Assembly (NCBI GenBank): GCA_035415815.1
Contig: DAOOGR010000024.1
Location: 1-23,363, forward strand
DNA length: 23,363 bases
DNA from: Rectinema sp003452735
GTDB taxonomy: Bacteria > Spirochaetota > Spirochaetia > Treponematales > Rectinemataceae
Direction: 5' to 3'
Of the stretch, positions 1-6,809 are shown one piece after another. A program made the translations under genes and the position numbers. Under the pieces are notes generated by a model. It did no database searches. It was not told where the DNA came from and saw only the letters and a program-made list of their open reading frames with translations. Numbering within the stretch: position 1 is the stretch's first letter; each line of letters starts with the position of its first letter.

Positions 1-32
1 TTGCACTGAAAGGAATTATTTCCCCTACTCCC

Positions 33-770
33 TTATGTCAACTGGAAAAGTATGGAGACGTTTTTCGTTGACTCAGAATCCGAGTTTCCAGAATCTTCTG
101 GTAAATCATATTTAACAAGGGAAGAAGCTTCTAGCCGAGCCCTTCTGAATTCAGCCATCTTATAGGGAGAATTTCCTCGGCGGAGAAAATCGTCAAATGC
201 CCTTTCTTCAAAGTCTTTTCTAGACACAAGATATTGTAAACGCATAGAAATCTTGCGCCCGTTTTCTTGGGTTTCTTCGAACATACCACCGAGCAATCTA
301 AGATCCTCAATCGCTTTTAATCGATCTACAGAAATTTTATGTTGATTAGATTCTCCTTGAGATACATAGGAGTTTTGAAGCATAGATTTATAGAATATCT
401 CAAGTGATTTTCCTTTTTTCTTGGCCTCCAATGCCAAGCCATTCATGCCTCCATCTCCTATCGAAAAAAAACGAACATCTTTGCTCGCACCCACTTCCAC
501 AATACGCCCGTAAATACCCTCTGCATCCCATTCAAAGAAACCTTGTGCTCCATCTGCGCTCGAAATAGATACTAAAGTGAAGCCTTCACTACGATTTTCC
601 CATGCCTCTAATTTTGGATAAAATTGGACAAAGCCTTCTGGAAAAGATAGAGAATCACTGCTGCAAGTCGTCAATAAAAATATAAAACAGGCATATAAAC
701 AAAAAATGAGAAAGCTCTCTGGCCTTTTGTTCTTGCCAGCAAAATCGAATTTGCTATAGACTTTGCTCAT
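33..770 (-). CDS. putative lipoprotein, unknown function
   Basis: I do not recognise this 245-residue protein. The N-terminus is basic (residues 1-17), followed by a hydrophobic stretch (about 20-34) ending in LTTC. That is an acceptable spirochaete-type lipobox, so it is probably exported and lipid-anchored at Cys36. The mature part is mixed and soluble-looking. It has a hydrophobic/aromatic section (FFEWDAEGIYGRIVEVG, about 78-94) that looks like beta strands, and a charged, helix-prone C-terminal half rich in Arg/Glu (RKDFEERAFDDFLRRG). No catalytic motif is visible. It is divergent from the LysM repeat lipoprotein. The AUG has a weak AGGA 11 nt upstream and a good promoter behind it (793-822). 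Existence as a gene is fairly certain; function is unknown. Confidence 0.75.
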   Translation of the reverse strand: MSKVYSKFDFAGKNKRPESFLIFCLYACFIFLLTTCSSDSLSFPEGFVQFYPKLEAWENRSEGFTLVSISSADGAQGFFEWDAEGIYGRIVEVGASKDVRFFSIGDGGMNGLALEAKKKGKSLEIFYKSMLQNSYVSQGESNQHKISVDRLKAIEDLRLLGGMFEETQENGRKISMRLQYLVSRKDFEERAFDDFLRRGNSPYKMAEFRRARLEASSLVKYDLPEDSGNSDSESTKNVSILFQLT

Positions 771-792
771 AGAACTAGCAATCCTTGCCGAA

Positions 793-822
793 ACTATACT
801 ATAGAGAAGAAATTTATGACAA
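793..822 (-). promoter_or_regulatory. sigma-70-like promoter of the 33-770 lipoprotein gene
   Basis: On the minus strand, TTGTCA (817-822; 5/6 to consensus) and TATAGT (793-798; 5/6) are separated by 18 bp. The start site should fall near 786, about 16 nt before the AUG at 770. Seen by eye only. Confidence 0.5.
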
Positions 823-859
823 TTTTATAGCAAATATCCCTGCTATGAAAGCTAGGAAG

Positions 860-868
860 TGATATAAT
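860..868 (+). promoter_or_regulatory. possible extended -10 promoter for the LysM repeat lipoprotein
   Basis: TGATATAAT at 860-868 is a perfect TATAAT with the upstream TG of an extended -10 element. The -35 region is poor. Transcription would start near 875 and give a leader of about 140 nt. That leader (875-1013) contains a stray AAGGAGG (911-917) with no usable start codon at normal spacing. No clear leader structure was recognised. Confidence 0.35.
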
Positions 869-1013
869 TAAAATTGGTTTGATATAGTTTTCGATAAATT
901 AATTAGATATGAAGGAGGCGTCTTTTACAAAGAAATCTTGCTTTTCATGTTTACTCAATCTTGATATAGTTATATCATTGAAGAAAAGACCGAAATATCC
1001 GAGGAGGGTAGTA

Positions 1014-3551
1014 ATGAAATTTGTGAAAAGGTTTCTCCCTCTGCTGGCTATAGTGGCACTTGTGCTAGCTTCATGCGCCACCCAAGCCGGTCAGGTACCA
1101 AAGGGAGCAGAAACTCCCCCGTCCGTAGCTGAAAGCGAGCCACAACAGCCTCAAGTTCAGCCAGAGGCTGAAGTTGAAAAGCCTTCTGTAGAGAAATCTG
1201 AGCTGCAAAGTCTATTCGAACAAGCAAATGATCTAAAAGACGAGGCAATTAAATTCGGCCTAGACTCAATACTTTCCGACAAATTCCAAGAAGCAAACAA
1301 AAAACACGATACTGTATCCGCAAAATACAAGGACCTCGTCGAAGCACCAGCTCAATACGATGGAGCAAAGGCATATCCTCTAAAGGACGAACTTGCCGAA
1401 GTCGTTTCGACATGGGACGAGCTCATTCAGGAAGGTAATCTGATATGCCCAGAAATGGTCAAAATGGAGAGAAATGGAGCAGAACTGATGCGCTCCATAG
1501 CTATGGATGCCGATGCGCCAATGATGGCCTCTGCCCAGTATGATATCGGCCTGCAGTATTGCGCTCAAGCTGAAATATATGCCGATGACTCCCGCTTTTT
1601 GGACGCTATTGATTCCTACAAACTTGCCTCTGCTGCATTCGAAAATTCAGCTATAGCTGCAGAAGTCAATAAGCTTAGAGAAAACATCGAAAATAATGGC
1701 TATTCGAGTTACGAAAGCATCCAAATGTACTTAGTCATGGGCGAAGAAAAATACAAAGAAGCGCAGGATCTATGGCAGAAAGGCAGTATCGAGGATATTG
1801 CAGCATCTACCTCAGTGCTAAAAGAAGCCAAAGAGTACTATTATGAAGTGAACTCCAAGGGTTCAAATTTTAAGGCACTCGAAGCCAAAGACAAGGCTAT
1901 AGCAGCCCAAGATGAAGCTATAAAGGTAAACGCTGACCTAAATGCTCCTGACGAATATCAAAATGCCCTTGATTTATTTGCGGAAGCAGAGAAAAACATG
2001 GAAGAGGCCGACTATATCAGTGCCTATTCCAACTATATCGATGCAGCTACAGTCTTCGAAGCCGCACGCGATATTTCGCAAGCCATGGCCTTTGATGCCG
2101 CCAGCGCCATTGCAGAAGCCGAAGCCAGATTTGCAGAAGCAAAAGACAGGGCTTCTGAGCTTGGACTGGAAGATAATATTTATCTGATCGAAGCCAGTCT
2201 GCATCTCGATAATGCAAAAGCTCTTGAGAGGGAATTGAAATATAGCGCTGCAATATTCGAGACCAATGAGGTATCTAACTATATAGGTTTATCAGATTCC
2301 TTCGTCCAGCAAGAAGCAGAGATACGCGAAAAGGCTCGCCTCGATCAGCTTGAGAAAGACAAAGCTGCGTCAGAAAAGGCAATTGCAGACGCAAAAGCTC
2401 GCATAGCCTGGGCTGATCAAGTGGACCTTAAATCGGATTATCCAAAGCAATATGAAAGCGCCTCTAATGCTATGGCAGCAGCCGAAAAGGCCTATCAAAT
2501 AGAGAAATATGCTGCTGCTAAAACCCTTGCAGAAGAGGTCTCAACGACTTTGTCCGATGATTTCCAAAAACAAGTTCTCGCTGCTAGGGAGCTAGCTAAG
2601 ATAAAGGNNNNNNNNNNNNNNNNNNNNNNNNNNNNNNNNNNNNNNNNNNNNNNNNNNNNNNNNNNNNNNNNNNNNNNNNNNNNNNNNNNNNNNNNNNNNN
2701 NNNNNNNCTACGATGCCTCTGTAGCGCTTGCCAATGATGTTGTCCGTATCATCTCCGATGATCTGATGGCAGAGGTGAATGCCTTGAGAGCAGCCGCAGA
2801 ACAGCTTGCTGCAGATAAAGCAATGGCCGAGGAGGTCATGCCAAAGGCGCGAGATCGCATGGTATGGGCTGATCTAAACAACATCAAAGCTGACTATTCA
2901 GCGGTTTACAATTCTGCACATTCTGCGATGGAAGCCGCTGAAAAAGCTTATCAGTTAGAGAAATATGCTGCTGCTACCAAGCTAGCCGATGAGGTCCTCT
3001 CAACACTTTCGCCCGATTTTGAGGCCAAGGTGGCCGCCGATCGTGCCGAAAAAGAAACCCAGGAACTCGTCGCTCAAAATAAAAAATATGCAGAGACAGC
3101 TATTTCTGATGCAAAGAGCCGCTATGATTGGGCAGCCTCTAAGAATGCAGCTAACAACTATCCAGATCTCTTCAAAGAAGGAGGAGATTTGCTAGCCGAC
3201 GCCCAAACCGCATTCAATGCTCTCGATTATGTACGTGCAAAGGATCTCGCTGCACAGGCTTATTGGACCCTTATGGAAATTGGCGAATTTGCTCCTCTGC
3301 CGGCAACATATAAGGTAAGGCTCATTCCCGAACGCAGAGATTGCCTCTGGAGAATTGCTGAGTATCCATTCGTCTACAATAATCCATATAAGTGGCCAGT
3401 CCTGTACGAGGCGAACAAGAAGACTTTCAAGGATCCTTCTAATCCGAATCTCATATTCCCCGATCAAGTGTTAACAATTCCTAGCATAAAGGGAGAAGTG
3501 CGCAAGGGAGCATGGGATCCGAAAAAAACCTATCAACCGCTCTCTAAGTAA
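1014..3551 (+). CDS. repeat-rich LysM lipoprotein (contains assembly gap)
   Basis: This is a large envelope lipoprotein, 845 residues with the gap as drawn. The start is the AUG at 1014, with GAGGAGG at 1001-1007. It yields a classic lipoprotein signal: MKFVKR, a hydrophobic core, then LASC with Cys21. Residues about 25-60 are a Pro/Glu/Gln-rich linker. Most of the rest is Ala/Glu/Lys-rich helical sequence built from divergent repeats of about 85-88 residues (pattern W/ADxxxxxxDY...A...A..AYxxEKYAAAxxLAxEV). The last about 80 residues hold a LysM-like fold (YKVRLIPERRDCLWRIAE...WPVLYEANK...NLIFPDQVLTIP), expected to bind peptidoglycan. The likely role is a structural link between membrane and wall; no enzyme motif is seen. 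A strong terminator follows. Bases 2608-2707 are N, inside the repeats, so length and sequence there are unknown. Confidence 0.85.
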   Translation: MKFVKRFLPLLAIVALVLASCATQAGQVPKGAETPPSVAESEPQQPQVQPEAEVEKPSVEKSELQSLFEQANDLKDEAIKFGLDSILSDKFQEANKKHDTVSAKYKDLVEAPAQYDGAKAYPLKDELAEVVSTWDELIQEGNLICPEMVKMERNGAELMRSIAMDADAPMMASAQYDIGLQYCAQAEIYADDSRFLDAIDSYKLASAAFENSAIAAEVNKLRENIENNGYSSYESIQMYLVMGEEKYKEAQDLWQKGSIEDIAASTSVLKEAKEYYYEVNSKGSNFKALEAKDKAIAAQDEAIKVNADLNAPDEYQNALDLFAEAEKNMEEADYISAYSNYIDAATVFEAARDISQAMAFDAASAIAEAEARFAEAKDRASELGLEDNIYLIEASLHLDNAKALERELKYSAAIFETNEVSNYIGLSDSFVQQEAEIREKARLDQLEKDKAASEKAIADAKARIAWADQVDLKSDYPKQYESASNAMAAAEKAYQIEKYAAAKTLAEEVSTTLSDDFQKQVLAARELAKIKXXXXXXXXXXXXXXXXXXXXXXXXXXXXXXXXXXYDASVALANDVVRIISDDLMAEVNALRAAAEQLAADKAMAEEVMPKARDRMVWADLNNIKADYSAVYNSAHSAMEAAEKAYQLEKYAAATKLADEVLSTLSPDFEAKVAADRAEKETQELVAQNKKYAETAISDAKSRYDWAASKNAANNYPDLFKEGGDLLADAQTAFNALDYVRAKDLAAQAYWTLMEIGEFAPLPATYKVRLIPERRDCLWRIAEYPFVYNNPYKWPVLYEANKKTFKDPSNPNLIFPDQVLTIPSIKGEVRKGAWDPKKTYQPLSK
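2350..3290 (+). repeat. tandem coding repeats of about 255-264 bp
   Basis: Repeat register can be set on the Tyr codon of the EKY/LEKYAAA motif: 2508 (unit A), 2709 (unit B, mostly in the gap), 2964 (unit C) and 3228 (unit D, divergent: LDYVRAKDLA). B to C is 255 bp and C to D is 264 bp. Units A and C are close at DNA level, with 21 identical bases at 2500-2520 and 2956-2976. Weaker copies of the same heptad-like pattern occur earlier, for example around 1940-2060. Confidence 0.75.
2608..2707. other. assembly gap (100 N)
   Basis: Exactly 100 N, the conventional placeholder for a gap of unknown size. It sits in the tandem repeats of the LysM lipoprotein. The reading frame and repeat register resume correctly on the far side. 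Confidence 0.98.
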
Positions 3552-3571
3552 GTGCTTAGACAATAAAATTG

Positions 3572-3599
3572 GGCCGCCCATTCGGGCGGCCTTTTTTTT
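3572..3599 (+). terminator. rho-independent terminator after the LysM lipoprotein
   Basis: An 8-bp perfect GC stem, GGCCGCCC (3572-3579) and GGGCGGCC (3584-3591), has a 4-nt loop and is followed by eight T (3592-3599). On the minus strand the same stem is followed by an AATTTTATT run, so it may also stop transcripts of the converging aminopeptidase gene. Confidence 0.92.
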
Positions 3600-3623
3600 A
3601 TAATAAATCTATGGAGCCGGGAT

Positions 3624-4949
3624 CTAGAAATAGAATGCCCTAAGATAAGCTATCATATCCAAGTGGTCGGAGGCGGCAATAGTCTCTCTAATGGCATGCA
3701 TGGCCAGCAAGGGATGGCCTACATCCACTGTAGGGACGCCTGTTCGGCTTGCCGTGATAGGACCTATCGTCTTTCCTGGCTGAATATCGGCACGGGCCAT
3801 ATAGAGTTGGGTTTTTATACCTGCTTTGCTAGCTATCGTATGACCAATTTGCCGAGAAGTGAAATCTGTTGCATAATTCATGTTGGCATTGGATTTTAGA
3901 GCAATACCCCTGCCTAAGAGCGGCGTATAGAAGTCATCAAATTTATCCGGATAGCCAGGATGCCATGCTTGCGCTCCATCTATTGAAACACAGGCTGAAC
4001 AAGCTAGTGCTCTATATAAATCCTGACCAAGACTGCGTGAAGCAAGTGTAATTCTGGCAAGAACATCACGCAGGTAGGAGGATTGAGCTCCTCCAACAGT
4101 CATCGAACCTATTTCTTCTGCATCGAAAAAACATGCGACCTGCGTTGATGCTTGGGCTTGTACACTTATAAAAGCTTCTATCAATGCGGCACAGCCAGCA
4201 AGATCATCTAGCCTTGGTGCATTGATGAGCGAATTATCGAAAAAGCGAGAAGGTTCGGTGTCATAGAGCCTAAGATCGGATGAGATGATTGTTTTAGGGT
4301 CTACTCCGAGCTCTTGAGAAATACGCATCATGATTTCTGAATAGGAAGCGCTTGCAGTCTCGTTTTCTTTTTCAGATTCGCTTTCGGATTCAGACTCTTT
4401 TCTATTGAGAGTCGCTAAACCAAAAAGAGCTGGCAGTTGCTGGTTTAGATTGTATTCAAAACCCTTGTTGATGTCTCGGTTCAAATGGATAGCAAGATTT
4501 GGGATGACTGCAATAGGTTCATGACTTATATAAAAGCGCTGGTGTATATCTTTGTTTTCCAGCACTGCGAGAGCCCCAGCCACTCCAAGCGGTCTATCGA
4601 GCCAACCTGATAGAATTGGCGAGCCATAGGATTCCAGCGCAAGCCGGAGATAGCCCCTAGACTGAAGTTCTTTTTCTGGACGAATCTTGAGCGCAGGGCT
4701 ATCGGTATGGGCTCCAGCGATAAGAAATCCGGATTCAGAAGGTGGTTTTAAACCCATTCTAAAAGCAACAAGAGAGCAGCTTCCTCGAACTACATAGTAA
4801 GAAACCCCGGGCTCGAGCTGCCATATTTCTCGCTCATCCAATTTAATGGCTCCATGTGCTTCAAGAATACCTGTAAGGTTATCTATAGCCTGAAAAGGTG
4901 TTGGTGATGCGTCAACAAAATCCATTAAGTTCTTTATCATCTGTTCCAT
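3624..4949 (-). CDS. apeB: M18 family aminopeptidase (aspartyl aminopeptidase type)
   Basis: A cytosolic zinc aminopeptidase that removes N-terminal residues, typically acidic or neutral, from peptides. The 441-residue length suits bacterial M18 enzymes. Metal-ligand and active-site motifs are in order: AHTDSPALKIRP (His81), NAPRLDDLAG (Asp248/249), FFDAEEIGS (Glu278/279), SIDGAQAWHPGYPDKFD (Asp324) and HPLLAMHAIRE (His418). Residues about 184-203 are a Ser/Glu-rich low-complexity insert (KESESESESEKENETASAS) between conserved parts, probably a surface loop. The AUG at 4949 has AAGGAG 8 nt upstream, so translation initiates inside the end of the MerR gene with a 38-bp overlap. It is the last gene of the der-merR run. 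The family call is firm; substrate preference cannot be read. Confidence 0.93.
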   Translation of the reverse strand: MEQMIKNLMDFVDASPTPFQAIDNLTGILEAHGAIKLDEREIWQLEPGVSYYVVRGSCSLVAFRMGLKPPSESGFLIAGAHTDSPALKIRPEKELQSRGYLRLALESYGSPILSGWLDRPLGVAGALAVLENKDIHQRFYISHEPIAVIPNLAIHLNRDINKGFEYNLNQQLPALFGLATLNRKESESESESEKENETASASYSEIMMRISQELGVDPKTIISSDLRLYDTEPSRFFDNSLINAPRLDDLAGCAALIEAFISVQAQASTQVACFFDAEEIGSMTVGGAQSSYLRDVLARITLASRSLGQDLYRALACSACVSIDGAQAWHPGYPDKFDDFYTPLLGRGIALKSNANMNYATDFTSRQIGHTIASKAGIKTQLYMARADIQPGKTIGPITASRTGVPTVDVGHPLLAMHAIRETIAASDHLDMIAYLRAFYF

Positions 4950-5352
4950 CCAATAACTCCTTTCCCAAATTCTTCTCTACCGAATTTTCCTTTACCGAAC
5001 TCTCTGCGGTAGAAACAGCTATTAGCTCTCCTAATGAGGCTTTCCATCGATCACAGTCCAACAAAAGACGAAATAGTTCTTCCCTCAATTGCTTGATATT
5101 TGCTCTAAGCTCCTGATCTTGATAAAGAAGCTCGTACTCTAGTATTCTCTGTGCACGACCAAGACCAAGTTTTTTATCCAGCGCTAGATGCTTGAGCCTT
5201 GCAATGAGAACCACTTCTGAGAGCGAGTAATTTCTGCGGCCGGATTTCGTTCTGCTAGGCATTAAAAGAGGTACCTCTTGTTCCCAGAAACGCAGAGTGG
5301 ACGCAGGAATCGATAACATTCGCTCCAATTGTCCAATGCTCAGGTATATCAT
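4912..5352 (-). CDS. MerR-family transcriptional regulator
   Basis: A small DNA-binding protein of 146 residues. The N-terminus has the MerR winged helix-turn-helix: YLSIGQLERMLSIPASTLRFWE (residues 3-24), then the wing PSRTKSGRRNYSLSEV (about 32-47). Residues about 70-110 (GRAQRILEYELLYQDQELRANIKQLREEL) are a predicted coiled-coil dimerisation helix. The Ser/Glu/Lys-rich tail carries no recognisable effector domain and no Cys cluster for metal sensing, so the signal is unknown. The AUG has GGAG 7 nt upstream, lying in the last codons of der. The gene begins 3 bp after der ends and overlaps the aminopeptidase gene, so it is probably co-expressed and translationally coupled with both. Targets cannot be inferred. 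Confidence 0.88.
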   Translation of the reverse strand: MIYLSIGQLERMLSIPASTLRFWEQEVPLLMPSRTKSGRRNYSLSEVVLIARLKHLALDKKLGLGRAQRILEYELLYQDQELRANIKQLREELFRLLLDCDRWKASLGELIAVSTAESSVKENSVEKNLGKELLDGTDDKELNGFC

Positions 5353-5355
5353 TGA

Positions 5356-6801
5356 TCAGCTCCGCAGTCTGTCTCTGCGTGAAGCACGCAGTTCCACCTG
5401 AATCGGAACACCATCGAGGCCAAAATCGAACCGTATCTTGTTTTTTAGGAAACTCTTGTAAGATTCTGGTACTGCCTCTGGGCGCGTTACGAAGAAGATA
5501 AAACGCTGAGGATTTACCGAACTCTGCACTGCATAGCGCAATTTGAAACGAGTGCTTGGTCCTGCCGGAGGTGGAGTTTCCTGTATCCATTCCGCGACTG
5601 CTTGGTTTAGGCGCGAAGTCTCGATAACCTTGTTTGCCTTAGCATACAAAGAGACCACCGTAGACATAAGCTTATCGAGTCCCTTTCCTTCTTTAGCGGA
5701 AATCGCCACGACGGGAGCATATGCCATTTGCCCGAAAAAAAATCGCAGCCGATCGCGAGTAGCTTCGAACGCATTCTTTATATCAGGCATCTTATCCCAT
5801 TTGCTCAGCGCAAACACCACCGGTCGGCCCGCTTCCACCGCAAAAGCGGCAATCTTTTTATCCTGGTCAGAAAGACCTTCTTCTGCATCTATGAGGAGCA
5901 CCACTACATCCGCCTGGCTCACAATGCGGATAGATCGGGTGACCGAATAATACTCGACATTGTCTGTAACTTTCTTCTTTCTTCGGATTCCTGCGGTATC
6001 GAGCACGACAATGCCCCTACCCCTATACTGAAATCGATCTTTTACTATGTCACGAGTTGTCCCTGGCTCTGGAGAAACAATGCTCCGCTCATAGCCAACT
6101 AGGGCATTGAGCAATGTCGATTTCCCAGTGTTTGGCTTACCCATTATTGCTAAATGTATGTCGGCTTTTTCTACTTCTACTTGCTGAATGTTCGAGAAAT
6201 CCAAGCGCGCCACTATGGCTTCTGCAAGCTTGTCTATGTTTCTATTATGTTCCGCCGAGATAAACAACATCTGCCCGAGGCCCCAGCGAGCATGCTCCCA
6301 TACCAGGGCATCGCGCTCGGGACTATCGGCTTTGTTTACGACAAGCAAAAGCTTTTTGGCATAAGGCCTAAGAAATGCAGCGAATTCTTCATCTTCCGGT
6401 GTGATCTGCGTAATATCTACAATGAATATTATTAGATCTGCTCTCTGAATATAGGCTAGAGCTCTAGCCACTACAAGTTCATCCAGGCCTTCACGCTCAA
6501 GCTTGAAGCCTCCAGTGTCGACCAGGCATATCTTTTTGTTGGTCCCCAATAGCTCGCATTCTTCTTCGATAGGATCTCGTGTTACTCCAGGCTTCGCATC
6601 GGTTATTGCCTTCCGCTTGCCGATCAATCGATTGAAAAGCGTAGATTTGCCTACATTAGGCCTCCCTGCAAGAACCACAAGAGGCAAGTTTTCATAGCGA
6701 ATGTTTGGTGAAGACTCTTCTTTCTCTTTTGATTGTGATAAAGCGCCTTTTTGCTGCAAGTCTATCTCAAGAGGCTCTGCAGTCTGTTTTTTTTTGCTCA
6801 T
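5356..6801 (-). CDS. der: ribosome biogenesis GTPase Der
   Basis: Der (EngA) is the double-GTPase needed for 50S ribosomal subunit assembly; 481 residues. G domain 1: GRPNVGKS (46-53), PGVTRDP, DTGG (95-98), NKAD (156-159). G domain 2: GKPNTGKS (221-228), PGTTRD, DTAG (268-271), SKWD (333-336). The C-terminal KH-like RNA-binding domain runs from about 395 to 475 (RFKLRYAVQSSVNPQRFIFFVTRPE). Two oddities are visible. The second G4 motif reads SKWD where NKWD is usual, and a charged extension of about 38 residues precedes the first domain. No other Met lies before the first P-loop. It starts 8 bp after ptsI stops, with no obvious Shine-Dalgarno, so coupling to ptsI translation is likely. Confidence 0.97.
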   Translation of the reverse strand: MSKKKQTAEPLEIDLQQKGALSQSKEKEESSPNIRYENLPLVVLAGRPNVGKSTLFNRLIGKRKAITDAKPGVTRDPIEEECELLGTNKKICLVDTGGFKLEREGLDELVVARALAYIQRADLIIFIVDITQITPEDEEFAAFLRPYAKKLLLVVNKADSPERDALVWEHARWGLGQMLFISAEHNRNIDKLAEAIVARLDFSNIQQVEVEKADIHLAIMGKPNTGKSTLLNALVGYERSIVSPEPGTTRDIVKDRFQYRGRGIVVLDTAGIRRKKKVTDNVEYYSVTRSIRIVSQADVVVLLIDAEEGLSDQDKKIAAFAVEAGRPVVFALSKWDKMPDIKNAFEATRDRLRFFFGQMAYAPVVAISAKEGKGLDKLMSTVVSLYAKANKVIETSRLNQAVAEWIQETPPPAGPSTRFKLRYAVQSSVNPQRFIFFVTRPEAVPESYKSFLKNKIRFDFGLDGVPIQVELRASRRDRLRS

Positions 6802-6809
6802 AAGAATAA

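Noticed and set aside
1..32. Possible feature at the left edge
   Set aside because: 32 bp past the lipoprotein stop show no stem, T-run or coding signal.
879..971. TTGATATAGTT repeated at 879-889 and 961-971
   Set aside because: Only 11 bp, AT-rich, without symmetry or matching -10 elements; compatible with chance.
909..1013. Upstream AUG at 909 as the start of the LysM lipoprotein
   Set aside because: No ribosome site before it; the AUG at 1014 has GAGGAGG and begins an exact lipoprotein signal peptide.
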